In this document: in pieces, positions 37,840-48,214 of the stretch
Position numbering within the stretch: position 1 is the stretch's first letter
How the letters are laid out: the number at the start of each line of letters is the position of its first letter
Assembly: GCA_950106755.1 (NCBI GenBank)
Contig: OX467090.1
Location: 9,362,001-9,426,000, forward strand
Source: Climacium dendroides
Taxonomy: Eukaryota; Streptophyta; Bryopsida; Hypnales; Climaciaceae
DNA length: 64,000 nt
Reading direction: 5' to 3'
Program-made: the position numbers and the translations under genes
The notes under the pieces: model-generated
What the model was told of the DNA's origin: nothing
What the model saw: only the letters and a program-made list of their open reading frames with translations
The model's database searches: none

Positions 37840-38537
37840 TTGTTGATGTCATGCATCACTTGCATAACAAGCTTGGTCTTCCCTTTGGTTTCCAGTACAA
37901 TGCAGTCTACGACACAGTGCCATTTTGGGAGCAATGTGTAGCACTTGTCAATGAGGTTCATCCATGCAATGCGGCAATGGTTGCCATCGCAAATGAAGAA
38001 CTTCAAGTTCTTGAGGAACTGAAGTTCAGGTCTGGAGTCGAGGTAGTGTGTGAACACTTCATTTTTCTCTCTCTAGCTTGGATCCCACTTGTTCATCTCG
38101 TCTTCTGCGAACTCTTGGCTTTCTCCTTCCTCATTAGTGGTAGAGACATAGAACACTGCCGCTCCATCACGGTATCCACCTGCGAATTCTTGCTCCAACT
38201 TCGTAATGTCACAAGCGAGTGTGGGCCTCACCATGGGCATAACGACAAGTCTGCAAAGCGGGATGTGTAGCCGGAAGAGTTCTTCGGGCTTCATTCGCAG
38301 AGTGGAGAGGATATCTACTGAGTCGCCTTTTTGTATGCGCCGCAATTCATCCTCCATGAGTCCTTGATCTTTGTCTTCTAGGTCATCTATTTGCATGGGA
38401 TCTTGTCCTCCTCCTTCTTCGTCCTCTTCTTCATCCTCTTCATCTTCGTCCCCAATATGCGGCTATGTCGTTTCATCTGTTCCCGGAGTCTCCAAGATGG
38501 TCTCTTCTTGAGTTACTCCAGTGGGTGAAACATCCAT
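37840..38537 (-). other. Exon with acidic stretch and ParB/sulfiredoxin-like domain, copy 2
   Basis: The acceptor AG is followed directly by ATGGATG. The exon encodes an acidic run (DEDEEDEEEDEE), a strand like HIPLCRLVVMPMVRP, GYRDG, KWDP and FFICDGNHCRIAWM near 37960-38000, then WHCVVDCIVLE. Position and pattern match the GxHR box of ParB N-terminal and sulfiredoxin folds (CTP- or phosphate-binding in the families), but the Arg expected after GNH is Cys here, while copy 1 has Arg. TAG occurs at 38463-38465 and 38073-38075; the latter aligns with Trp in copy 1. Confidence 0.72.
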
Positions 38538-38761
38538 CTGCATGTACAATTCCAGTCAGAGAAGATTGCACTCGCAAATTAAAAAAGAGGCCAAGTCCGT
38601 GCGAAGAATTTATATTGAGACGCAGTTGAAAATTCTTTACTTCAATAAAAAAAATTACACTTATAAAATGGAAGAGTGGTAAATATATGAAAGAAAAACA
38701 GCCTGCACATGGCTTGCATGTCTAAAACCGCAGAAGGTATGTAATTGGGGTCATGAAACCC

Positions 38762-39201
38762 TATTGGATGATGTCCACGTCATCATCCTCATCTGAGTCT
38801 GAGCTAAGAATGATGACTTCATATGTGTAAACTCTACCAATTCCAATACTCTCACTCACTTCCTCAAACGAGGGGCTAGAGCTAGCATTTGAGAGCTCAA
38901 TGGCGGAGGAATATTCCATCTCCGAGCTCTCAGAGGAGAACTATGGCCCAGGCCCTTGGTTCCAAGTAAGCCTATCTCCCTCGAAGTCATTTACAGCACG
39001 CTCTGCAGCGTCCATGATGTCTGCAAAACTCACCAAGTTCTCTTCATCATCACTAGAGTCACTTGAAAGCACTTGGCGTGCTTGAGGCCCCTTCTGTGGT
39101 TGAGAAGGCCCTACTATCTGCAACGACGTCAAGGTCTGGTCAATTGGGGCCTGCTTCTCTTTAGATGTCACCCTTGGGCGCTTGCCTTTGCGTTGGCCAA
39201 C
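38762..39201 (-). other. Possible alternative terminal exon with SUMO-interaction-like motif
   Basis: Exon 4 can end at the GAA|GTGAGT donor at 38860. The same frame also stays open beyond it, apart from the TAG at 38941, and ends with VIILSSDSDEDDD and a TAG at about 38762. Hydrophobic residues followed by Ser-Asp and acidic residues are the form of a phospho-regulated SUMO-interacting motif. A short isoform made of exons 1-4 is therefore possible, with the main ParB frame starting at the ATG right at the next acceptor. This is inference from open frame and motif only. Confidence 0.4.
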
Positions 39202-39861
39202 CTGGAGGAATGAATACAATGAAATTAGAGTTGAGGTTCAAGACAAGGTCTAAGAGCCATTGAATGCAACTGTAAGCAAGGAAACTTCAATTTACAAATC
39301 TCAACATGTACTATAAATACCAAAGGTCTCCGTAACCGAACTTCCTGTACATGTAGGATTCATTCCCCTACATGAGTTCTATACCTACATTGAAGTGTAA
39401 AATCAAGACGCATATGTCTTGGCAAGGTAATTCTCTCTAACAATATGTTATAACTCTTTTAGAAGAACAAAACATGCATTTGCAAAGAACACAGTGCAAT
39501 AGCAATTCAAAATCCAAGACAAAGACAAAGACATAGAGAACTAAAGGACGAGTCCTAACGAATAATGTAAGCAAAAAAAATTGGGAACTTGAGAACGAGT
39601 TCCCTAAGACAATCAGAGCTTGGGGACGAGTTCCTAACGACATTGAGAGCACTAAGCCTCAATCCCAAATCCGAATTCCCTCTATTTCATTACTTAAATA
39701 TAAACAAAAAAAGACAGATACTAATACCTCATCAGAGATTGATTGTGTGCCATCGAACAACTCCCCATGACTATCAAATGTCTGAAGAAAGCAAATGCAC
39801 ACGTCAAGATTGAAGATGGACCCATATAGCAGTTTTGGAGAACAAATTGAGTAAAAACAAC

Positions 39862-39969
39862 TTGGGCATGTGAATAATTCCATCAAGCTAGGGTGTCACC
39901 GTGAACACTGTCGGATCCGACAGTGTTCACGGTGACATCCCAGCTTGATGGAATTATTCACATGCCCAA
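39862..39969. repeat. Palindrome P1 (108 bp)
   Basis: Two 54-bp arms meet at GTCGGATCCGAC with no spacer and two mismatched pairs. Outer ends are TTGGGCATGT and ACATGCCCAA. It lies in the intron between exons 2 and 3 of the ParB/methyltransferase gene, so it is expected to form a long stem in the pre-mRNA. Confidence 0.95.
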
Positions 39970-40089
39970 ATCTCTAATTCTCGCAGACTCATTATAATGA
40001 GATATGACCAGTCCAAGCCGACATTAAAATCCTACAAGATAAAGGCCAGCCCACATCCAATTAGATCCACGCCAGTCCACGTGGGAGTT

Positions 40090-40197
40090 TTGGGCACGTC
40101 AAAAATGCCATCAGGCTGGGGTGTCACCGTGAACACTGTCGGATCCGACGGTGTTCACGGTGACACCCCAGCCTGATGGCATTTTTGACGTGCCCAA
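40090..40197. repeat. Palindrome P2 (108 bp)
   Basis: Two 54-bp arms with a single mismatch around the same centre GTCGGATCCGAC. Outer ends are TTGGGCACGT and ACGTGCCCAA. It is homologous to P1, but several base differences from P1 are present in both arms. Same intron as P1. Confidence 0.95.
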
Positions 40198-40272
40198 GTT
40201 CTCTCTCAAAATCAGATTCCTCTCAAGTAGCACCGGGTCACGGTGGTACCGGGTCAGGGTAGTCGCTGGAGT

Positions 40273-40382
40273 CGTCTGCCTCAAGAAAACATGATCAGCC
40301 CGGGGGTGCTGCTTGAACACCGTCGGATCCGACGGTGTTCAAGCAGCACCCCCGGGCTGATCATGTTTTCTTGAGGCAGACG
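40273..40382. repeat. Palindrome P3 (110 bp, perfect)
   Basis: Two 55-bp arms are exact inverse copies around GTCGGATCCGAC. Arm sequence is related to P1 and P2 (TCAGCCCGGGG against TCAGGCTGGGG; TTGAACACCGTC against GTGAACACTGTC) but has changed in both arms together. Same intron. Confidence 0.95.
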
Positions 40383-40507
40383 TGACATCTCCCTTCTCAC
40401 ACTTCTGATGTTGCCGCCCCTTCCTGAATCCCAGATTGGAAACTCAGCAGTGGAAGCCAGAGCAATCGATTGAGCAATACAGATTCTAACTGAATCAGGC
40501 ACTCAAG

Positions 40508-40625
40508 AAAACAAGCATTACCCGCGTGACGTGCTTGACACGACTATCATGCACCGCGCGTGGCGCGGGTGATGCTTGGACTGCGCGAGTGACGCTGCTG
40601 AAGTTTGGACTGCGCGAGTGGCGCT
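40508..40625. repeat. GC-rich hairpin and duplicated 23-bp motif
   Basis: AAGCATTACCCGCG pairs with CGCGGGTGATGCTT about 60 bp away. Just beyond it, TTGGACTGCGCGAGTG followed by RCGCTG occurs twice. It lies between P3 and exon 2 of the same gene. Confidence 0.65.
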
Positions 40626-41064
40626 GTACTAGCTTGGACTCCTAGCGCATTGGACTCACACGATGGACAAAAAACTAGACACTAACCTGAAGCGCGTCGT
40701 CCGGCTGGGCATCTGCCATCTTGGAACAACTGCGAGTACTGCGGGCCATTGCAGCTTCGTCCTGCAGATCAAGGAGTGCCAAGCTGTTAATAATTGATTC
40801 ACAAAATGAAAATCCCAGAAGTTCTCATTCCAACACACGCGGCCGTTTGTGGCTTGTGATATCGTCAAGCACCAACTTCTCAATGCAAGGTCCTCCACCG
40901 TCCAACGCGTATCGTGAGCGTTGCGCGAGTTTGAATGTTTGCCGCCTACGTCCACAGGAGGAATCCCTGGAAGCTTATTCGTTGGACGGCGCAGAGAGAT
41001 ATCCGCGAGTCTGTCTCGATATAGATTCACTTTCGCGGCATCCAGGACTCACCGACGCGGCATC

Positions 41065-41146
41065 CGTGAACACCGTCGGATCCGTGAACACTGTCGGATC
41101 CGTGAACACCGTCGGATTCGTGAACACCGTCGGATCCGTGAACATC
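41065..41146. repeat. 18-bp direct repeat array (4.5 copies)
   Basis: CGTGAACACCGTCGGATC is repeated head to tail at 41065, 41083, 41101 and 41119 with single-base changes, then a half unit at 41137. The unit equals the half-arm core of palindromes P1-P3. It lies in intron 1 of the ParB/methyltransferase gene. Frames read across it on either strand are artefacts. Confidence 0.95.
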
Positions 41147-42405
41147 CGTGAATTTGGATCAGAAGTACCTTTTCGGAGGCATTTTGGACGCTTGGAAATC
41201 AAGAACCAACTTCCTGGAGCGAGCGGTGCTCCAACTTCGAATTGTGGCTCCGGGCGCTCGACCGATTCTAAGCTCTTATTCAATTTCCCCGATTTCCAGT
41301 TTTAGACTCACAGTTGGAGACTGAGGACTCCCACGACTGGCTTCTGGATTGCTAGTTCAGAGGACGACTAACTTCTGAGCACTCTTTCATTTTGAAAACT
41401 CCAAAGCACCCCTGCTTGTGATTAAATTGCTTTGGCATTATAGAACTTTAAAAAAAAACATTTTCTTTCTTAGTGACATTAGAATGTCTACAAGCCTTCA
41501 AAGACTATGAATGTTTGCAAGCTTCATGTGAACACCGCAGACAAATTGTTCTTGTTCATACAAATGTCTGGCCTTGACCTTAAACACCCTTTCCAAATTA
41601 CAGAAACGTACTTCTAAAATAAGGGATGTTCTACTTGTCTCTTTGGAGCAGCACCAGAGCCTTCAAGGCCTTCACTCCATATGAGAGTACTTATCACTCT
41701 CATATGATCTTATTTGTCAGTACTAAAAATTGTACAACAACAACAGGAATGCAAACTTTGCGTGTCTAGAAATGCAACTAAACGCAAGTTCTCTCAATGC
41801 TTGTCCATGACTCACTAAAAGTCTAAAACTGAAGGTCTACAACTCAATGTCTGGAACTCAAAGTGTACAGCTCCACTTTGACATAGTCTTAAAATGGCCT
41901 ACTAAAAGCACGTCTGTGCCATGCAGAGGTGTGTATTCAGGGTAAGTCTCCGATATGATAATGGTCAGTCTCTAAGCAATGTAGTGCACAATCCACTACA
42001 ATTAGGTATCATAACCAAGCTAAAGTCCTTTGTCACTATAATCTAGGTTGACGCCATGACTGCAATATATGAGAGGAGTTCAAATCGAAACTCACATTCA
42101 CCGTGTCGTCTCCTCCAAATTTGCTAAGTCCTGCACTCTCTCTGATCCCGTCATGCACAGTGTGCAATGGGAGACCCACTTCATCTACTGAAGGTGCATC
42201 ACCCTCTTGGAACTAGATGGCTCTTGGTACCTCTCTCTCTACACCCTGCCTCGTCCTTGAAACTGTTTTCTTTGCTCTCGTCATCTTGGATACCCTCAAA
42301 GCCTTTGCTGTGGAAAAGAAGAAAGTTCTACGTCTCTTCCTTTTTGTACGATGTGACGGAGCTAAGATGGCCGAGTTTGGATTGCCTACAAGCATGAGAC
42401 AGCAC

Positions 42406-43147
42406 AAACTACATGATTACTAAGATGCAATGCTACTACCACAATTAGAGTTGTAAAATGAAAAGGCTTTGAGCAGGTCTAAGGTACAGCTTATAGTTGC
42501 TCTTGAACGAGGTTCGCATGCTCGAAATTACTGCATTCTTCTAACTGGCCAAGCTATAATTAATCTCCTAAGATCAATTGACACGTGAGTATTGGCGGCT
42601 CCATGAAAGCGCCATGCATTTATTTTGCTTTGAAATCGGCATACTATGCTCTTGAAGTACTAGCAGCCCTAATGACTTTGAAGTCCGTCTCGTTTTGACA
42701 AAACTGTCATGCTGTCAGTTGAGTTTGCCACGCTCCAAATCCTCCAATGTCGGCACAATATTTCCTCCGCCTCCAGTAATTAATTTTTGAAAATGACAGC
42801 GGAGTTGGGCACTCCTAACAATGACAGAGCTCCTGCAAAGTGTGCATGTATTGGCAATGAGTTTGGATACCTAATACATCATTGCAAAAATTTGGTATCA
42901 TTGCTTGACGGCTAAGGTTATTAAACTATTCTTAATTTCAAAATTCTAACCTTTATTGGCGGCAATACGGAAAGTAACTTAATTGAGTGGCAATAGAAAT
43001 TTGTACTAACCTGGACCTCGTTGTCTTCGTGAAAAGTGATGATCACAATGATTGCAAGGAACTCCTCAACAAAGTATAAAATCCTCAACATCCTTCTTAA
43101 AAGCCAGTTCTCTCATCAAAAATTCCTGCAGTCATCCTACTTACACT
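42406..43147. promoter_or_regulatory. Intergenic interval between the divergent gene pair
   Basis: About 740 bp separate the first recognised exon of the ParB/methyltransferase gene from the ATG chosen for the transposase. A bidirectional promoter is likely from the arrangement, but I could not single out a convincing TATA box, and an upstream 5' exon of either gene could still be here. Confidence 0.4.
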
Positions 43148-46100
43148 ATGGCTTGTATTAGAGTAGACGGTCATGAAATACCTTTGGTGTTTCTAGTGAA
43201 TCACGAAGGACATGCTAGAGTACTCAATCACCTTTTGCATGTCAGATTCAAGTTCCTAGAGTCTTCAATCTATGTCGAAGAAGAGAGAAAGTCGGAATCA
43301 GGGGAATTAGAGCATTCCATTCCAGTGGAGAAGAGTGTAGAAGAAGAAGGCCACTGTTGGTATCTGCGGGCAGGAAACTATAGAGCTTTTGGGCTTCCTC
43401 TTAGTCTTCTTGGGGCAGCCACTGAGCTAGGTAGTCGGCAATCAGACAATTCTACAGTGGACATGCCTTACATGTCTCCAAGACTTCCAGCTAATCTACC
43501 AAGTGACTGCTTTCCTATACTCCCAAACAATACGATTCTTACGAAGGTGAAGAGGGAGAAAATGGATACCATTGTAGAGTTGTCTAGTGAATCTGAGGGA
43601 GAGTCCCCGCAAGTTGCACTTCAAAACGCCACGTTTGCGGTCCATAGTATGTTAGATACAAAAGTCACATCAACCACCCCATCCAATAGTTTACAGTCTC
43701 CTGTGTTTCCATGCCCTCCACTAACAGCAAATCTTGGTACCCAAGTGAGTATTATGGATTGCTTGAAGAGATTGTCCAGTATTCGTCGCTCTAGAAGTGA
43801 ATTGTCCACAACAAACTTTGATGTTATAAAGCACCATCGGGTGCAGTACCTTCCCCCTTCCTACAATAGAGATGTACTATTTGAGTTACCTCCGTGTCGC
43901 TCGTCCTCTTCATCATCCGCAGCGAAGAATTTGGAGGGAATGAACAAGCGCTATGATGGACATATATGGTGCAAACTCGTCACTACAAACATCCACAACG
44001 TCGACAACCTAAAGTTCCGTAAGTCTTTCTGTGCCAGTCACCTTGCTTGTAAGAACCATGAGTGCGAGTACTTGAAGAGGGCTGGAAAAAGGAATGAGAC
44101 AGAGTGGAGTGGATCCACAGTCTTCCCGTTTGCAGTAGAGGATGGTCCACCCAAAGACTGTACCCTAGTGTGTAAAGTCTGCAAAGTGACACCCACTTGC
44201 CTTTACACATGCGATACTAGGATCTACTATTGTTATAGCGACAATCCAAATATGACAAGGGCATCTATTCACTTTGGAGCCCATACTCATCCAGTAGGAA
44301 AGGGCATGTATAGAGATTCTAAAAAAGAAATTAGCGAACTCCTAGCGGAGCAGGTTGCGAAAACACCGACAGCCACTAACTCTGCTATAGCATTGTCCGT
44401 TAGCAAAGATTTCCTGTCGAACTACTTATTTCACCATGGAGAGGGAGAGAAGAGAATGTTGAAGGGAGAGGAAGTGGATGAGGTGATGGATCGATTCCAA
44501 TATCTAAGTAGCCCTAGTATACGCAACGTAATTTCTTCCTTCCGCTCAAATAACCGAGGAGGGGTTATTGACAACATTATGACTATGAAGAGAGAGTCGA
44601 AGTTCGAATTCATACACGATAGCGTCTTCCCAGGACAAGGCAAAGAGAAAGTATACGTTTTTAAAATGCTAACTGAAGGACCAGGAAGCGGAGTGGATAT
44701 GGTGAAGCGTATGCAACCAGGAAAGGACCTTGAAAACGCGTGGATGATGTTCGACCACGTGAAGCGCGTAAAAGATTGGACCACCATGGCTTGCCACGTG
44801 TACGACTGTCAGTACAAGAAGGTGATGACCATCGTAGTATGCGATATGCAGTCTGAAGATACCCAGGTCCAAGTACAATTTTGGAGGAGTTTGAATGCTG
44901 TTATGGCACGACATGGCGTGCCTGACCCGAACTTCAAAGGCTTCATGGCAGATAGTGCGATGGCTAATTGGAATGCGGTCCGTATAGTATATGGGAGTGG
45001 TTCTGCGAACGAGGTCATGGAGAACCGAGAGAGAACGTGTTTGCTACATTGGAGCACTTCCCTTCATAAGCACACACAGAAACACATCAAACAGAACTTT
45101 CAGCACCAACACATTACGCTATGTAAGCAATACAAGGAATCGAAGACCATGGATGAAGCTGAGCTTCGATACCTGGCAATCCGGTCATGGTGGTTGTCAT
45201 CTGGAGCCGCGAATGAAGAAGCACTTCATCATTTAGATCATTGGCTTGCATTCTGGCACTTTCGATACCTGCAGTGGGGAGGCTTTATGACAATGGTAAG
45301 TGACCGTGTCATCTCTCTATCTATATGCATGGGGAGGCTTCATGATATACACATATGCAAACACCTAAACATTTACATGTATATGAACATACGTGTATAT
45401 GGGTGTTTTTGGTAGTGTAGAATTTTTTTGATTCAAGTAGTTTTTTGAAATCCACGTATTCTTAGGGCACAATTCTGTTTTAGTGCACTACTGTTTTTGT
45501 AGTGAATTATTGGTTGCAGCCTAGATTTTTTTAATTTTTTCTCTTATTTGAATAGTATTTTGTTAGTCTAGACTTCTTTTTAGGATAGTGTTTTTTTTTG
45601 GCTTGATTTCCTTTATTCCTTTTATTGATAGTCTAGTTCTTTTGTTTTAGACGAATGTTCTTAGCCTAGTATTTTTTGGTAGTGTGCTAGTCATTTGTTC
45701 ACTCCTAATTTTTTGTCAATGTAATATTCTTTTGAATATAGAGCTTTTTTCAGCAGAGTATTTCTTGGGTAGTTCACTAGTCTTCTAAACACTCCATTTT
45801 TTTAATCCATTTAATATTTTGTTGGAAGTCAATTTCTTTACCCTTCTCATATAAGTGCTATCTTCCAAGGAAACTCTCTACTGACCTCACAGAATGTATC
45901 TTTCATTTCCAATTTCCAAAATTCATTGGAAGTAGTGGAAGGTAGTCCTTCCATTTTTTTCCCTGTGACGTTCAGGGACTACAAAAGGGAGTACCAATAG
46001 AGAACATTTGGACATCCGTCGGATCCGACGGAAGTTGGAGTGCTCACTTCGAATGCTACTATTTGGGATACCTTGCATGAAAATATGTAAATTTTGGTCA

Positions 46101-47539
46101 AAGGTACAAATCCATAATTGGAGACTGAAGTATTGTAATGGGTGCATTTGCAGGGCTTGAGTTTGGAGGAGATGGCAGACTTGCCTTCGTGTAACTTGTC
46201 TGAAACAATGCACAATAAGTGGCTTCAAATGTCCGGAAACAGAGGGAACAATTTATTTGACGCCACTTGTGATGACAGTATTCGTGCTTGGATGCAAATG
46301 ACAAAGTATCGCGCCTACCTCAAAGGTCATGCAAGTGGGTCCGGCCCATCTAAGGGGGAACTGAAGCTGAGAGCTGCAAGACGTAGTGGTTACCCAAAGA
46401 AAATTGCCGAGGCCTTGAACACATTACCTGAAGCACATGGTGTGGGAAGTCGTGTACCACATTTGGAAGGAGAGGAAGTATTTGGAAGCACAAAGAGGAA
46501 GTTGGACGTACCTATTGGTGATGCTGGAGACTCCCATAGACCAGATAAGATCAATTTCTCTCAACCACGTGTCCGAACTAGGTCAACGAAGGCTTCAGAA
46601 GAATTGATGGATGGTAAGGGCAATACAATTGAGGGTCGCCCCTTGCAGTATGTGACCGTTGCATTTGAAAATGACTGTGACACATCGAAGTGGCACATTG
46701 CAAGGATTAGCCACAAGTCAAATGCCAGATGTCAAGCTCAACAACGGACGTCAAACATCAAGTGTAACACAAAAATTGCAAAGGGGAGGAAGGGAACCCC
46801 AGCTCCCACTTATCGCAGGAGGAAAGAAGAATATGGGAGTAGGCGCGAGGTGGTCTCAGACTTCTGGTTCTGTTGGGACGACATTGAAAGGTGCGTAAAA
46901 GGCTCAAAGCGGAAATGGGTCATTGATTGGCCTGAGGTGCCGAAGGTTTGGCCCGTATTGATTGGGACAAATCTCAATCGAGACGAAACTTTATTGCTAC
47001 AGCATGCGGGCTTCCACCTCCAAGAACGACCTACCCTGTCGCCTCGTCGATTGTTCACCATGTCTAAGATTTTTGAAAGTGTTTTGTATGACCAACCATC
47101 GCCCAAGAATCCAGATGCTTATCCAACAATCAGGAACAACCGAACCATCAGAAGAATTGCAAATGCTCCAAGTACGGAACAACGGAACAAGTGGGAGAGT
47201 GCTGGGAACATTAAAGGACAAATTCTAGGAGTGACCCTACTCCCTTTTCCAGGCCTTGGCGCAATAGTGGAATTGGAGACGGGATCTAACCCTACCAAAA
47301 ACGTATATCGAATTACGGTGGGTATGCTCCCCTCGTGCACTTGCCCGGATTTTGTGAATATGGCCGTCTCGGCAATTGGAGGAAGGCAGCAGTATGTGAA
47401 TTGTAAACATCTATATTATTTGTATAGGTATTTTTGCAAGATGGATATCCATGATGACAAGTTCATTCATGCACCTAGTTATAGCTTCAATGAGTTGCTA
47501 CTTCTACTTCGAGCGGGACTCATCACTATCCCTGAGTAG
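43148..47539 (+). CDS. Mutator-like transposase with GCM/WRKY-like and SWIM zinc-binding regions
   Basis: Two exons, 43148-45295 and 46154-47539, joined by a GTAAGT..CAG phase-0 intron, give about 1,177 codons with no stop. The N-terminal third ends in TIVELSSESEGE, a SUMO-interaction-like motif. The region 43940-44300 has many Cys/His (SFCASHLACKNHECEYLKR, CKVCKVTPTCLYTC, HFGAHTHP), like GCM/WRKY-type fingers seen in Mutator-like transposases. The catalytic region has YDCQYKKVMTIVVCD, FMADSAMANWNA and CLLHWSTSLHK (a CxxH-type box after the second Asp). Exon 2 has a SWIM finger, CTCPDF with YVNCKHLYYLYRY. The first ATG with a good context is 43148; upstream in-frame codons start without ATG. 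This is the only intact long gene of the window and the likely mobilising enzyme of the 14.7-kb element. Confidence 0.82.
45296..46153 (+). other. Intron of the transposase gene, with a degenerate GTCGGATCCGAC palindrome
   Basis: T-rich intron of 858 bp. At 46016-46031 it contains CCGTCGGATCCGACGG exactly. Beyond this core the arms match only in part (for example TGCTCAC against an inverted TGTTCTC), as if an older palindrome of the P1-P3 family had decayed. Confidence 0.75.
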
Positions 47540-48214
47540 GCACAATTGCAATTTTTGATAAATTCATGCATATTGTATTCGTTACTATATCTGGCAATAG
47601 AAATGATTTCAAGCATGTACCAATCAAAATGTTCCTTCATTTGCAAAGTGTGGAAGTATGTTTCAGAAGTGTCATTACTAAATTGTGTGAAATGAAATAC
47701 CAATGCATGGCTAGAACCCTAATCCTATACTCTCGTGCTACCCTACACATACGAAGACTAAACTCATATAGATTTTTTGCTTTTCCACCTCTTCCCTACA
47801 ATCTTAGTTCTTGTCAGGTTGGAAGGCAAAAAATTAGAAATTTAAAATACATGAAGTAAATCACTTTACAGTCAAAATTAGAAATCTACCACATTTGTTT
47901 GTAGTAGTCAACAAACCTTGACCTTTAGCTTGGCTAACTCTTCTATACCATTCCTCTTATACTAGCACTTGTTAGAAATAGCAATCATTATGGGATAGTT
48001 ACTAATTAGAAGCCCTAGTTCTCCGTGCTCAATTTATCCCCTTCAAAAAACACTGTAGTGTTCTCCGGAACTCATGATGGTCTATTTTATAAAAAGTGTT
48101 ATACCCCTACTTTTGTGTAGTAGGATGAATAAGAGTTTCAAATATATACATAATTTTACAAGTCCGAGAAGTTAGCAAATGAGGAACCCAAGCCTGAAAT
48201 TATAAATTCAATGT
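47540..48214. other. 3' flank of the transposase gene
   Basis: AT-rich DNA between the transposase stop and the right inverted repeat. I see no further gene. Confidence 0.4.

Larger units (their letters stand above)
34064..42405 (-). pseudogene. ParB-like / beta-class methyltransferase-like gene, copy 2 (about 14 exons, four amber codons)
   Basis: Exons read by splice sites, open frame and homology to copy 1: about 42405-42096, 40761-40687, 39781-39728, 39201-38860, 38537-37840, 37731-37539, 37427-37233, 37143-36928, 36794-36559, 36229-35527, 35421-35071, 34977-34704, 34614-34405 and 34316-34064. The frame and intron phases join through all of them. The product would be nuclear by its basic N-terminus (KRKRRR), with an acidic stretch, a ParB/sulfiredoxin-like domain (exon 5), a large middle region of unknown fold, a Lys/Glu-rich linker, and a C-terminal methyltransferase-like domain. 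Only four stops interrupt it, all TAG (42213, 38941, 38463, 38073), and there are no frameshifts. It may therefore be a recent pseudogene, or alternative splicing may avoid some stops. It is divergent from the transposase gene of the same element. Confidence 0.78.

Noticed and set aside
38900..39085. Plus-strand 61-codon frame starting MAEEYSIS
   Set aside because: It is antisense to exon 4 of the ParB/methyltransferase gene, which has matching splice phases on the minus strand.
39862..40382. Resemblance of GTGTTCACGGTGACAC in the palindromes to bacterial parS
   Set aside because: Tempting because of the ParB-like domain, but parS is read by the helix-turn-helix domain of chromosomal ParB, which I do not see here, and such short symmetric similarity is expected by chance.
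40721..41305. 194-codon plus-strand frame with VNTVGS repeats
   Set aside because: It arises from the 18-bp repeat array and lies antisense to a supported exon; 18 bp is a multiple of three, so any frame stays open.
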